Below, one piece after another: positions 17,653-28,012 of a stretch of DNA of 64,000 bases. Numbering within the stretch: position 1 is the first letter of the stretch; each line of letters begins with the position of its first letter. Under the pieces are notes generated by a model. That model was not told where the DNA came from. It was given only the letters and a program-made list of their open reading frames with translations, and made no database searches. A program made the translations under genes and the position numbers. Origin of the DNA: Nonomuraea sp. PA05 (GTDB lineage: Bacteria > Actinomycetota > Actinomycetes > Streptosporangiales > Streptosporangiaceae); contig NZ_VSEY01000041.1 in NCBI RefSeq assembly GCF_008086045.1, positions 60,853-124,852 of the forward strand, read 5' to 3'.

Positions 17653-18868
17653 CCGGGCCGGCGGCGGCGTGCCGATCGAGCGGGCGTCGTCCGTGACAGG
17701 GCAGGCCAGCGGCGGCGTGCCGATCGAACTGCGGAAGGTCACCAAGGCGTTCCCCGGCGGCGGCGAGCCGGCCGTACGGGAGCTGGACCTGAACATCCCG
17801 GCAGGCGAGATCGTGGTCCTGCTCGGCCCGTCCGGCTGCGGCAAGACCACCACGATGCGCATGATCAACCGCCTGATCGAGCCCACCTCGGGCGACATCC
17901 TCATCGGTGGCGAGAACTCCCGCGACATCGACCCCGACCGCCTGCGCAGGCACATCGGTTACGTCATCCAGCAGGCCGGCCTGTTCCCGCACATGACGGT
18001 GGCGGCCAACATCGCCCAGGTGCCGAAGATGCTCGGCTGGGACCGCGCGCGCATCGCCGAGCGGGTGGACGAGCTGCTCACGCTGGTGGGCCTGGAGCCT
18101 GGAACGTTCCGCGACAACTACCCGCGCCGCCTGTCCGGCGGCCAGCAGCAGCGCGTCGGCGTGGCCAGGGCGCTGGCCGCCGACCCGCCCGTCCTGCTGA
18201 TGGACGAGCCGTTCGGCGCCCTCGACCCGATCAGCCGCGAGCGCATCCAGGACGAGCTGCTGCGCCTTCAGGAGGAGCTGGCCAAGACGATCGTCTTCGT
18301 CACCCACGACGTGGACGAGGCGCTCAAGCTCGGCGACCACATCGCGATCATGCAGCGTCCCGGGCACGTCGTGCAGTACGCCAGACCGGCCGAGATCCTC
18401 ACGAACCCGGCCAGCGACTACGTCGAGCAGTTCCTCGGCGGCGGCTCCTCGATGCGGCTGCTGCGCCTGACCCAGGTGGGCGACATCGAGCTGGACCAGG
18501 TGCCGTACGCGACGGAGGACATGGACGCGCGCGACCTGCTGCGCGAGGTCGAGGTCGACGGGCGCGGCTACGCGCTGATCCTCGACGGCATGCGCCGCCC
18601 GCTGAAGTGGGTGGCGCAGACCGACCTGGAGGGCCGCCACGGCCCTGTCGGCACGGCCGGCGACCCGATCACCGGCTCGATCGGCCACCGCAAGACCTTG
18701 CAGGACGCCCTGGAGACGCTGCTCAACGCCGACACCGACTTCCTGCCTGTGCTGGGCAGGCGCCGGGCGTACGCGGGGGCGCTGTCGCTGGCCACCGTGC
18801 AGAACGCGATCCAGGCCATCAAGGCCCGCGAGCGGGAGCGCCGCCTGCGCAGGGGCGAGCCCTCGTGA
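17645..18868 (+). CDS. osmoprotectant ABC transporter ATP-binding protein with CBS region
   Basis: A 407-residue ATPase powering uptake of betaine-type osmoprotectants. Walker A is GPSGCGKTTT, the signature is LSGGQQQRVGVARAL, Walker B is VLLMDEPFGALDP, with the H-loop in FVTHDVDEA. A C-terminal CBS-like part (about 270-400) is expected to sense ionic strength or nucleotides in this family. The N-terminus contains a duplicated GGVPIE (17-bp direct repeat at about 17662 and 17713), so either GTG 17645 or a later GTG could be the real start. Coupled to both flanking permease genes by overlaps. Confidence 0.93.
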   Translation: MADRAGGGVPIERASSVTGQASGGVPIELRKVTKAFPGGGEPAVRELDLNIPAGEIVVLLGPSGCGKTTTMRMINRLIEPTSGDILIGGENSRDIDPDRLRRHIGYVIQQAGLFPHMTVAANIAQVPKMLGWDRARIAERVDELLTLVGLEPGTFRDNYPRRLSGGQQQRVGVARALAADPPVLLMDEPFGALDPISRERIQDELLRLQEELAKTIVFVTHDVDEALKLGDHIAIMQRPGHVVQYARPAEILTNPASDYVEQFLGGGSSMRLLRLTQVGDIELDQVPYATEDMDARDLLREVEVDGRGYALILDGMRRPLKWVAQTDLEGRHGPVGTAGDPITGSIGHRKTLQDALETLLNADTDFLPVLGRRRAYAGALSLATVQNAIQAIKARERERRLRRGEPS

Positions 18869-19641
18869 CGGTCGAGAGCGCGGCGGCCAAGGAGGAGACC
18901 ACCCCGGAGCCGCGGATCGGCCGGTCGTGGCACGTGATCCTGCCCCCGCTGTGTTACCTGGCCGTCGCGGCGGCGATGGTCGTCTACACGCAGGTCGTGC
19001 CGCTCGACAGCATCGAGCAGGGCTCGCTGAACCTGCCGTTCCTGCTCAGGCGCACGTGGGAGCACATCCAGCTGGTGTTCTTCTCGACCGTGCTGGTGCT
19101 GCTGGTGGCGCTGCCGCTGGGCGTGCTGCTCACCCGGCGGGCGCTGCGCCGCGCCACGCCGATCGTGTTGTCGCTGGTGAACCTGGGGCAGGCCACCCCG
19201 GCGGTGGGCATGGTGGTGCTGCTGGCGGTGCTGTTCAGCATCGGGTTCTGGACGGCGGTGGTCGCGTTGTTCGCCTACAGCCTGCTGCCCACGCTGCGCA
19301 ACACGATGGTCGGCATCGAGCAGGTGGACCCGCGGCTGGTGGACGCGGGCCGGGGCATCGGCATGTCGGCCGCGGGGGTGCTGTTCAAGGTGGAGCTGCC
19401 GATGGCGGTGCCGGTGATCCTTTCGGGGGTGCGTACCACGCTGGTGCTGAACGTGGGCACGGCGGGCATCGCGGCGTTCATCGGCGCGGGCGGGCTCGGC
19501 GACCTGATCACCACGGGGGTGAGCACGCAGCGCAACCTGGTCCTGATCACGGGGTGCGTGCTGATCGCGGTGCTGGCGCTGCTCATCGACTGGCTGGGCG
19601 GGCTCGCACAGCGCTACCTGTCGCCGAAGGGGCTGTCGTGA
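18865..19641 (+). CDS. osmoprotectant ABC transporter permease 2
   Basis: Second membrane subunit, 258 residues, with six predicted helices and the EAA loop VDAGRGIGMSAAGVLFKVELP. A ~35-residue hydrophilic N-terminus precedes the first helix. GTG at 18865 overlaps the ATPase stop (GTGA). Two different permeases with one ATPase and one binding protein is the standard OpuC layout. Confidence 0.9.
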   Translation: MTVESAAAKEETTPEPRIGRSWHVILPPLCYLAVAAAMVVYTQVVPLDSIEQGSLNLPFLLRRTWEHIQLVFFSTVLVLLVALPLGVLLTRRALRRATPIVLSLVNLGQATPAVGMVVLLAVLFSIGFWTAVVALFAYSLLPTLRNTMVGIEQVDPRLVDAGRGIGMSAAGVLFKVELPMAVPVILSGVRTTLVLNVGTAGIAAFIGAGGLGDLITTGVSTQRNLVLITGCVLIAVLALLIDWLGGLAQRYLSPKGLS

Positions 19642-20597
19642 GGACGCTCGCGGCGGTGCTGCTCGTCGCGAGCGCGGTCGCGGCGTGCGGGCTGCGGCCC
19701 GCGTCGTCGTTCGTGCCGCCGGTCGAGCCGGGCAGCATCCGCCCGGTGCCCGGCCTCGACGGCGCGCGGATCCGGGTGACGTCGAAGGAGTTCACGGAGC
19801 AGCTCGTGCTCGGCAAGATCGCGGTGCTGGCCCTCACCGCCGCCGGCGCGGACGTGACCGACCAGACCAACGTGCAGGGCAGCGTGAACGCCCGCGCCTC
19901 GCTGACCAGGGGCGACGCCGACCTGATGTGGGAGTACACCGGCACGGCCTGGATCACCTACCTGGGCCAGACCGACCCGATCCCGGACGCGCAGGGGCAG
20001 TACGTGGCCGTCCGCGACCTGGACCTGCGCAGGAACGGCATCGTCTGGCTGCCGCCCGCCCCGCTGAACAACAGCTACTCGCTCGCCGTCACCCGCGCCA
20101 CGGCCGAGAAGTACGGCCTGACGAAGATCTCCGACGTGACGAAGATCCCGGTGGCGCAGCGCACGTTCTGCGTCGACCACGAGGCCTTCGGCAGGGACGA
20201 CGGCTTCCTCGGCATGCTGCGGGGCTACGGCCTGACCTACGGCGCGGACGTCCCGAGGGGGAACGTCCGCAGGGTGGCGGTCGGCATCCTGTACAACGCG
20301 ATCGCCAGCGGCCAGTGCGCGCTGGCTTTGACCAGCACGACCGACGGCCGGATCAAGGCGCTCGGCCTGGTCCTGCTGGACGACGACAGGCACTTCTTCC
20401 CGCAGTACAACGCGGCGGTGACCATGCGCCGCCCGGTCGCCGACGCGCACCCGGAGATCGCCCGCATCTTCGCGCCGATCAGCGCCAAGCTGACCAACCA
20501 GGTGATGCAGGACCTCAACGCCCAGGTGGACGTGGACGGCGACGTGCCCGTGCTGGTGGCCCGCGACTGGCTCAGGTCACAGGGTTTCGTACGGTAG
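19638..20597 (+). CDS. glycine betaine/osmoprotectant-binding lipoprotein
   Basis: Extracytoplasmic substrate-binding protein, 319 residues. It has an N-terminal signal with lipobox VAAC. The mature part has IRVTSKEFTEQLVLGKI, the conserved opening of OpuAC-type binding domains, and MWEYTGTAW, the aromatic segment near the quaternary-amine cage. GTG at 19638 overlaps the permease stop. It supplies ligand to the two permeases upstream. Confidence 0.93.
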   Translation: MRTLAAVLLVASAVAACGLRPASSFVPPVEPGSIRPVPGLDGARIRVTSKEFTEQLVLGKIAVLALTAAGADVTDQTNVQGSVNARASLTRGDADLMWEYTGTAWITYLGQTDPIPDAQGQYVAVRDLDLRRNGIVWLPPAPLNNSYSLAVTRATAEKYGLTKISDVTKIPVAQRTFCVDHEAFGRDDGFLGMLRGYGLTYGADVPRGNVRRVAVGILYNAIASGQCALALTSTTDGRIKALGLVLLDDDRHFFPQYNAAVTMRRPVADAHPEIARIFAPISAKLTNQVMQDLNAQVDVDGDVPVLVARDWLRSQGFVR

Positions 20598-20637
20598 CAG
20601 GCGTTAGCCATACCCGAACAGGGGCAGGCCGCTGGAC

Positions 20638-21489
20638 ATGGCGCAGACACCACCACCCCAGAACCAGCCCTACCCCGGCCGTACCGGCGAGATGGCGCCG
20701 GAGCCGCGCGACGAGATGCGCGACTACGTCGGCCGCGACCTGCTCAGCGGCAAGAAGGCGCTGATCACGGGCGGTGATTCCGGCATCGGGCGGGCGGTCG
20801 CGGTGGCGTTCGCCAAGGAGGGCGCGGACGTCGCGATCGCGTACCTGACGGAGCACGAGGACGCCGCGCACACCCGCAAGCTGGTCGAGGAGGCCGGCCG
20901 GCGCTGCGTGCTGCTGCCGGGCGACCTGGCCGACCGCGCCCACTGCTCCGCCGTCGTCGAGCAGGCGGTGTCCGAGCTGGGCGGCCTGGACGTGCTGGTG
21001 AACAACGTGGCCTACCAGGCGCCGGTGAGCGGCCTGGAGGAGCTGGACGACGAGCAGTGGGAGCACACGTTCGCCGTCAACATCCACAGCTACTACCGCA
21101 TCACGAAGGCCGCGCTCCCGCATCTGCGCGAGGGCGCGGCCGTCGTGAACACCTCGTCGATCAACGGCCTGCGCGGCAACAAGTCGCTCATCGACTACGC
21201 CGCCACCAAGGGCGCGATCAACGCCTTCACCTACTCCATGGCGCAGAACCTGGTGGAGCGCGGTATCAGGGTCAACGCCGTCGCCCCAGGGCCGGTGTGG
21301 ACGCCGCTGATCCCGGCCACCATGCCGCAGGAGAAGGTGGAGAGCTTCGGCAAGCAGGTGCCGATGGGGCGGGCGGCCGATCCGGACGAGATCGCCCCTT
21401 CGTACGTGTTCTTCGCCTCGAACCGGCTGTCGTCGTACTACACGGGCGAGGTCCTGGCCCCGATCGGCGGCGAGACGCTGCCGGGTTAG
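20638..21489 (+). CDS. SDR-family oxidoreductase, YhdF/Gsp39-like
   Basis: A 283-residue Rossmann-fold dehydrogenase with an N-terminal extension rich in Pro and Gln (PPPQNQPYPG) and MRDYVGRDLLSGKKALITGG, typical of the stress-associated glucose 1-dehydrogenase-like SDR group. Cofactor loop is TGGDSGIGRA, catalytic residues are Ser (NTSSING) and DYAATKGA, and the C-terminal SSYYTGEVLAPIGG is conserved in the group. It follows the osmoprotectant transporter by 40 bp on the same strand, so it may be osmotically regulated with it (inference). Confidence 0.9.
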   Translation: MAQTPPPQNQPYPGRTGEMAPEPRDEMRDYVGRDLLSGKKALITGGDSGIGRAVAVAFAKEGADVAIAYLTEHEDAAHTRKLVEEAGRRCVLLPGDLADRAHCSAVVEQAVSELGGLDVLVNNVAYQAPVSGLEELDDEQWEHTFAVNIHSYYRITKAALPHLREGAAVVNTSSINGLRGNKSLIDYAATKGAINAFTYSMAQNLVERGIRVNAVAPGPVWTPLIPATMPQEKVESFGKQVPMGRAADPDEIAPSYVFFASNRLSSYYTGEVLAPIGGETLPG

Positions 21490-21797
21490 GCCCGGCCCGC
21501 GTCCTTGATGGACACGATCGAGGCGGTCTGGAACTTCTTGTGCCCCTTGCCGTTGCCGCCGACGGTGGCCGTGTACGTCTTGTAGGTCCAGCTCAGGCTG
21601 TACTTGATGGTGATCTTGTGCTTGGTCCTGCAGCGGTTGTGCCAGTACACGGTCACCGAGGTGTTCCCGTCGCCCCAGGACCAGGCGAAGCACCCGGCCA
21701 CCCCCCGGTGGACGTCCGCGGAGGCCGGGGTGGCGGCGAGCCCTGCGGCGACGACGGACGCCGCGGCGACGGCCGCCACACGAGTACTGATCGACAC
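21486..21797 (-). CDS. small secreted protein
   Basis: A 103-residue protein with a signal peptide (Ala/Val-rich, cleavage after ATPASA) and a short mature domain with two Cys (GCFAWSW and NRCRTKH) that may form a disulfide, plus many aromatic and Lys residues. The start is GTG at 21797, preceded by AGAGGAA. The longer open frame upstream is an out-of-frame reading of thiC. It ends against the SDR gene on the other strand, overlapping by 4 bp. No family recognised. Confidence 0.75.
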   Translation of the reverse strand: MSISTRVAAVAAASVVAAGLAATPASADVHRGVAGCFAWSWGDGNTSVTVYWHNRCRTKHKITIKYSLSWTYKTYTATVGGNGKGHKKFQTASIVSIKDAGRA

Positions 21798-21934
21798 GAG
21801 AGTTCCTCTCTTCCGGTGGTCGTGGGAAGCCCGGCGCCCCTGCCGCGCCGGGCTCACTGTCACGTTGCCACCGTGAGAGCGGGAAACCACGTCGTCTTTA
21901 TCCAGACCTGCGGTTCTGGACATTGGACAATGCG

Positions 21935-23479
<1,545 letters not shown>

Positions 23480-23488
23480 CGCGCAAAC

Positions 23489-23578
23489 TCCCTTCGCCGG
23501 CATTATCCGGAGCAGGTTCTGGCGGTCGGCGGCTGTCAGCCGTCCTCTCAGCCCGGTCTCCACCGGGCTCCCGCGTTG
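23489..23578 (-). promoter_or_regulatory. TPP riboswitch (THI element)
   Basis: On the minus strand this leader contains the conserved CTGAGAGG of the pyrimidine-sensing helix after a GGAGCCCGGTGGAGACCGGG stem, and ACCTGCTCCGGATAATGCCG with CGAAGGGA near its 3' end. Both are the sequence signatures of TPP-binding aptamers. It ends about 10 bp before the thiC start, so control of translation initiation is likely. Confidence 0.93.
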
Positions 23579-23674
23579 GTCGGCGGTGATCGTACCCACG
23601 CGCCGCCCCGCCCGAAACCCGCGTAGGGAGGTTTGGCGATCGCCGTGAGCGGTACGGTCCCCATCAGGGGAAAC

Positions 23675-24025
23675 ATGAAGAGATTCGCCGCTGTCGCAGG
23701 ACTACTCGTCGTGATGGCCGCGTCCGGCGCCACCGCCGCCGCCGGGGACGGCATGACTCAGCACGAAGTCAGCCAGGAACAGTACGACACTCTGATCGCC
23801 CAGTGCCGCTACGCCGACACGGGGAAGGCGAAGTGCCGCGCGGCCGTCAAGCGCATGTACCGCATCGGCCGGACCGACCCGGCGCTCGACTGCCGCACGT
23901 ACTCCGGCGTGACCGTCTGCGGCACGCTCCGGCTCAGCAAGTCCGAGCGCAGGTGCGCGCGCGACTCCGAGGCGCAGGGGCTGCCGTTCCGCCGCGCCGA
24001 GGTGGAGTGTTACGCACTGTCATGA
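23675..24025 (+). CDS. small exported Cys-containing protein
   Basis: A 116-residue protein with signal peptide MKRFAAVAGLLVVMAASGATAA. The mature part contains six Cys (CRYADTGKAKC, CRTYSGVTVC, RRC, VEC), enough for three disulfides. ATG at 23675 is preceded by AGGGGAA. The stop overlaps the start of the universal stress gene as ATGA. No family recognised. Confidence 0.7.
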   Translation: MKRFAAVAGLLVVMAASGATAAAGDGMTQHEVSQEQYDTLIAQCRYADTGKAKCRAAVKRMYRIGRTDPALDCRTYSGVTVCGTLRLSKSERRCARDSEAQGLPFRRAEVECYALS

Positions 24026-24855
24026 TCATCGTAGGGGTGGACGGCTCCCGTACCGGGCTGGAGGCCGCCGGCTGGGCCGCCGCCGAGGCCGAGCTGCGGC
24101 AGGAGCCGCTGACCGTGGCGCACGCCGTGCCGAAGTGGGTGTGCGAGGGCGCCGTCCGCTACGCCGAGGTGGCCCAGTGGATGCGCGACGGCGCCGAGAC
24201 CGTGCTCAACGCCGCCTGCGAACGCGCGCGACGCGTGTGGCCGAAGGTGTCCATGGAAGGCGTGCTGCTCCCCGGCGACCCGCGCTCCGCGCTGGTCAAG
24301 GCCTCGGAGGGGGCCGAACTGCTGGTCGTCGGCAGCCGCGGGATCGGCGGGGTGCGGGGGCTGCTGGTCGGCTCCGTCGCGTACGGGGTCGCGGCGCACG
24401 CGCGTACGGACGTCGTCCTCATCCACGAGCCGCCCGCCTCCCCGCGCGGCGAGATCGTGGCAGGGACGGACGGCTCGCCCGGCGCCGCCGACGCGCTCGA
24501 GTTCGCCTTCACCGAGGCCGAGCTGCGCGGCGCCCGGCTGCGGGCCGTGCGGGCCTGGGCCTGGCCGCACCCCGGCGGCTTCGAGCCCGCCTCCCGCGAG
24601 AGCGAACAGGACACCCTGCGCACCCTGAAGGAGTCGCTGACCGGGCACCGGGAGCGGCATCCCACCGTGCACGTGGTGGCCGAGGTCGTGCACGGGCATC
24701 CCGTCGAGGTGCTCAAGGAGGCCGCCCAGCGCGCCGACCTGCTCGTCGTGGGCTCGCGCGGGCACGGCCAGCTCGCGGGCATGCTCATCGGCTCCATCAG
24801 CCAGGCCCTCCTGCACCACGCCCCCTGCCCGCTGGCGGTGGTCCGCGGCGCCTGA
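24022..24855 (+). CDS. tandem universal stress protein
   Basis: A 277-residue cytosolic protein made of two Usp domains. Each starts with a VGVDGS- or AGTDGS-type strand and ends with the nucleotide-binding G-2x-G-9x-G(S/T) motif: VGSRGIGGVRGLLVGSVAYG in the first and VGSRGHGQLAGMLIGSISQA in the second. These proteins bind ATP and rise under stress in actinomycetes. Translationally coupled to the small exported protein upstream, an odd pairing. Confidence 0.93.
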   Translation: MIIVGVDGSRTGLEAAGWAAAEAELRQEPLTVAHAVPKWVCEGAVRYAEVAQWMRDGAETVLNAACERARRVWPKVSMEGVLLPGDPRSALVKASEGAELLVVGSRGIGGVRGLLVGSVAYGVAAHARTDVVLIHEPPASPRGEIVAGTDGSPGAADALEFAFTEAELRGARLRAVRAWAWPHPGGFEPASRESEQDTLRTLKESLTGHRERHPTVHVVAEVVHGHPVEVLKEAAQRADLLVVGSRGHGQLAGMLIGSISQALLHHAPCPLAVVRGA

Positions 24856-24963
24856 AACTTACATCCGTACTCCCAGGTCAGAGCCTCGCCATGATCGTCG
24901 AGCTTTCCGGCTCCGAGCAGCCCCTCCTACGATCTGCGCAGGCCTACGACGGGAGAGCACACG

Positions 24964-26010
24964 ATGCGCAGCAAGATCGGCTCCGTGCTGGCCGCGCTGG
25001 TGGCGCTGGCCGCTGCGGTGTTATTCGCCACCACGGCCACGGCCAGCGCCGCCCCGATCAGGATCATGCCCCTGGGCGACTCGATCACCGGATCCCCCGG
25101 CTGCTGGCGGGCCCTGCTATGGAACCGCCTCCAGAGCGCCGGCCAGACCAACATCGACTTCGTCGGCACCCTCCCGCCGCAGGGCTGCGGGGTGGCTCAC
25201 GACGGCGACAACGAGGGACACGGCGGCTACCTCGCCACCAACATCGCCAACCAGAACCTGCTGCCCGGCTGGCTCTCCGCCACCCAGCCCGACATCGTGA
25301 TCATGCACCTCGGCACCAACGACGTGTGGAGCAACATCGCGCCGACGACGATCCTCAGCGCGTTCACCACGCTGGTCAACCAGATGCGGGCCAGTAACCC
25401 GTCCATGAAGATCCTCGTCGCCAAGATCATCCCGATGAATCCGTCGAGCTGCGCCGAGTGCGCCCAGCGCACCGTGAACTTCAACAACGCCATCCCCGCC
25501 TGGGCCACCGCCACCTCCACCGCGCAGTCGCCCGTCACCGTCGTGGACCAGTGGACCGGCTTCAGCACCGGCACCGACACCTATGACGGCGTGCACCCTA
25601 ACGCCGCCGGTGACCAGAAGATGTCCGACAAGTGGTACCCGCCGCTCGTCGATGCTCTGGCCGGCGGTGGCACCGCCACGCCCACCGTCACCCCTACCGT
25701 CACGCCGCCTCCTGGGGGGTGCACGGCTACGTACAAGACGACCGGGCAGTGGCAGGGCGGGTTCCAGGGGGAGGTCACCGTCAAGAACACCGGTACCGCG
25801 TCGCGGTCCGCTTGGGCGGTGGCGTGGACGTTCGCCAACGGGCAGCAGATCACTCAGCTGTGGGGTGGGACGTTGAGTGCGAGCGGGGCGTCCGTGACGG
25901 TGCGTAACGCGTCGTGGAACGGCGCGCTCGCGCCTGGGGCGTCTGCCACGTTCGGCTTCCTGGGGTCCTGGAACGGCGCCAACAGCGCTCCGACGCCTAG
26001 TTGCTCGTGA
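24964..26010 (+). CDS. secreted SGNH/GDSL hydrolase with CBM2 cellulose-binding module
   Basis: Extracellular esterase-like enzyme of 348 residues. Signal peptide to about residue 30, then an SGNH domain with block I GDSIT (catalytic Ser), Gly in GHGGY, Asn in LGTNDVW and the catalytic Asp/His pair in YDGVHPN. A TPT-rich linker (about 235-250) connects to a CBM2 module (CTATYKTTGQWQGGFQGEV...PTPSC with Cys at both ends). It probably deacetylates or hydrolyses esters on plant polysaccharides. It stands alone, with a good RBS (GGGAG) upstream. Confidence 0.93.
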   Translation: MRSKIGSVLAALVALAAAVLFATTATASAAPIRIMPLGDSITGSPGCWRALLWNRLQSAGQTNIDFVGTLPPQGCGVAHDGDNEGHGGYLATNIANQNLLPGWLSATQPDIVIMHLGTNDVWSNIAPTTILSAFTTLVNQMRASNPSMKILVAKIIPMNPSSCAECAQRTVNFNNAIPAWATATSTAQSPVTVVDQWTGFSTGTDTYDGVHPNAAGDQKMSDKWYPPLVDALAGGGTATPTVTPTVTPPPGGCTATYKTTGQWQGGFQGEVTVKNTGTASRSAWAVAWTFANGQQITQLWGGTLSASGASVTVRNASWNGALAPGASATFGFLGSWNGANSAPTPSCS

Positions 26011-26080
26011 GGTATGTGGCCCCGGCGCTCGCGGCGGGGCCATGTCGCTGTCAGACGCTGATCGTGATGGGCGCCGCCGG

Positions 26081-26180
26081 CTTCGCGTAATCGCCTTTGG
26101 CTCCGCGTAGACGCCTCTGGTTTCGCGTAAACACCTCTGGCTTCGCGTAAACACCTCTGGCTTCGCGTAGACGCCGGCGG
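26081..26180. repeat. five 20-bp tandem repeats
   Basis: Five head-to-tail 20-bp units of the pattern CTTCGCGTAAACACCTCTGG; units three and four differ at one position only. They lie in the 424-bp gap between the SGNH hydrolase and the AIM24 gene (26011-26434), where no gene is recognised. Twenty is not a multiple of three and the repeats read differently in each frame, so they are not part of a protein. Confidence 0.85.
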
Positions 26181-26228
26181 CCAGCGCCACGGAGCTGTCC
26201 CGCCAGCACCGCCCCGCGCACGCTGCCC

Positions 26229-26280
26229 ACTCACGCCGCCTACTTATGCCGCCCACTCACGCCGCCCACTCACGCCGCCC
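26229..26280. repeat. four 13-bp tandem repeats
   Basis: Four contiguous 13-bp units of ACTCACGCCGCCC, two exact and two with changes, ~50 bp after the 20-bp repeat block. Noncoding. The rest of the gap holds nothing recognisable. Confidence 0.8.
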
Positions 26281-26434
26281 GCCAGTTCCTCGTCCTTCTC
26301 CGTGTCGGCGAAAGCCCTGTACATGGCCGCCTAGCCCCCGACCATGGCCGCCCAGCAGCGCCTTGACCGCCTACCTGCCGTCCTCGACGTGCAGCACGCA
26401 GTCACATCGGCCAACCGGCCCACCTACGCTTCGA

Positions 26435-27103
26435 TCAGCGAGACGCCTGCACCACGGGAACCCCTTCGCTGGCCTGCACCAGCACGAACCCCTGCCCCCT
26501 GAACGCCAGTTGCATGGCCTCCCCACTCCCCCGCCCGATCAAGGCCCCCACCTTCATCGTCCGGTTGACCCCCACCTGCAACGCCGCACTCCAGCACACA
26601 GCCGACTGCCCATCGGCGAACGTCGGCATACGCGCCACATCCAGCAGCACCGGCGTGCCATGCGTGGTCACCGCCACCCACCCGGTCCCCGTCACCGTGG
26701 TGTTGAACAGCCCACCGGCCGCCACCCCGGCCCCCTGCACCCGCTGAATGTCCCAGCCGAGCTGCGGCTGAAAGGCCAGCAGGTTGCGCCCGTTGACCGT
26801 GATCCCCTCGTTCTCCAGGTAGAACAGGTGAATGTCGTCGGCGTTGTCGGCCAGGTACAGCAGCCCCTCCCCGCGTACCCGCATCAACGAGGCGCCCTCA
26901 CCCGTCATGGCCTTCTTGAACATCTTCCCGAGGCCGCCCGAGCCTTCGTAGTCGAAGTCCATCTGGCCCTGGAAGGCGACCATGGAGCCCTGCTTCGCCA
27001 GCACTTCGTGGGGGAGCTGAACGCGCAACATCTTGCCGTTCTCCAGGGCGAACCCTGGCGGCAACTGCTGCGGATCGAGATTCCCGAAAATCGAGCTACG
27101 CAC
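26435..27103 (-). CDS. AIM24-family protein
   Basis: A 222-residue protein of the AIM24/TIGR00266-like beta-sandwich family of unknown function. The core reads HEVLAKQGSMVAFQGQMDF, MRVRGEGLLYLAD, GLFNTTVTGTGWVAVTTHG and ends near AFRGQGFVLVQASEG, the usual order of motifs. GTG at 27103 is preceded by AGGAAGGG at seven bases; the open frame extends further, with another plausible ATG at about 27253. No membrane segment. Stands between intergenic repeats and a lone receiver gene. Confidence 0.85.
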   Translation of the reverse strand: MRSSIFGNLDPQQLPPGFALENGKMLRVQLPHEVLAKQGSMVAFQGQMDFDYEGSGGLGKMFKKAMTGEGASLMRVRGEGLLYLADNADDIHLFYLENEGITVNGRNLLAFQPQLGWDIQRVQGAGVAAGGLFNTTVTGTGWVAVTTHGTPVLLDVARMPTFADGQSAVCWSAALQVGVNRTMKVGALIGRGSGEAMQLAFRGQGFVLVQASEGVPVVQASR

Positions 27104-27503
27104 TTCCGTACCCTTCCTGACCGTTTCTGGCTCCCGCTGGCGGCCGCCCACCCTGAACCCGATGAACACCCGAGCCGCCTGCATCGGACGCATGACGCTC
27201 CCAGCGCCACAACCGTCCGCCACCACCGCACCCGCCTCGTCGAGCAGCGTCATGCCGCCCCTTGCCGGGAGCAATATGAGCCAATCCAACCAGGTTGGCC
27301 ACCAACCTCGCCATAAACCCGATCTGCCCGCGCAGCCGTACAGCCCCCTCCAGCCGACCGAGCATCCTAGCCCCTGACCCGAGCCACCCCCACCGCCCCG
27401 ACACCAGCGAAGAACCAACAAGGGGACGACCAGAAGCCGCGAGCCCAACCCGCACCCCTGGCCGCCCCCTCGGCAACCGCCCTCCAGCTAGCCCGCCACT
27501 CCT
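27104..27503. other. intergenic region, no clear gene
   Basis: 400 bp between the AIM24 gene and the receiver gene. Part could be a 5' extension of the AIM24 frame from an ATG near 27253 with an AAGGGG sequence before it; otherwise nothing recognisable. Confidence 0.4.
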
Positions 27504-27929
27504 TCAGCGGTCAACCGCGCGCCCAGCGGCCAGATCCCGCACGACCTGAATCAACTCCGCCGGATCGAACGGCTTGGTGAGATACGCGTCCACCCCGATC
27601 CCCCACCCTCGGATCTTGTCGTCGTCCTGCGCCCTGGCCGTGATCAGCACGACCTTGATATGGCTGGTGTCCTCCTCCGCCCGCAATCGCTGCGCCGTCG
27701 TCCACCCGTCCAGGAACGGCATCATCACGTCAAGCGTGATGACATCGGGCATGACGTCGCGCACGCGCTCGAGGCAATCCCGCCCATCTGTGGCGGTCAC
27801 GACCTCGAACCCTTCCAGGTTCAGGTTGACCGCGATGAGCTGCCGGATGACCTCGTCATCGTCTACGACCAGTACTTTCCCAAGAACCTCGCCCACGGGC
27901 GCAAAGTTAACGTGTAGCGGGCTGGTCAC
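27504..27929 (-). CDS. stand-alone receiver-domain response regulator
   Basis: A 141-residue single REC domain without output domain. Acidic pocket DDDE at 23-26, phospho-acceptor Asp67 (VITLDVMMPF), Thr in VVLITARAQ and Lys in YLTKPFDP. Such CheY-like proteins pass phosphate or act by protein contact. No kinase gene is adjacent. It starts about 85 bp before the tRNA-Arg gene, on the other strand. Confidence 0.9.
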   Translation of the reverse strand: MTSPLHVNFAPVGEVLGKVLVVDDDEVIRQLIAVNLNLEGFEVVTATDGRDCLERVRDVMPDVITLDVMMPFLDGWTTAQRLRAEEDTSHIKVVLITARAQDDDKIRGWGIGVDAYLTKPFDPAELIQVVRDLAAGRAVDR

Positions 27930-28012
27930 GGGGGGTTTTCGCTGGAAGTGTTCGCGAGGCTTTATCTGGTGCCGAGTGGTGGTCAGGAGCTGATAGCCTT
28001 GTCACTCGTTGA

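Noticed and set aside
18927..19637. Long N-terminal extension of the osmoprotectant-binding protein
   Set aside because: It is an out-of-frame reading of the second permease; the lipoprotein signal begins at 19638.
26081..26180. Possible CRISPR array
   Set aside because: Units are contiguous 20-bp tandem repeats without spacers, and no cas genes are near.
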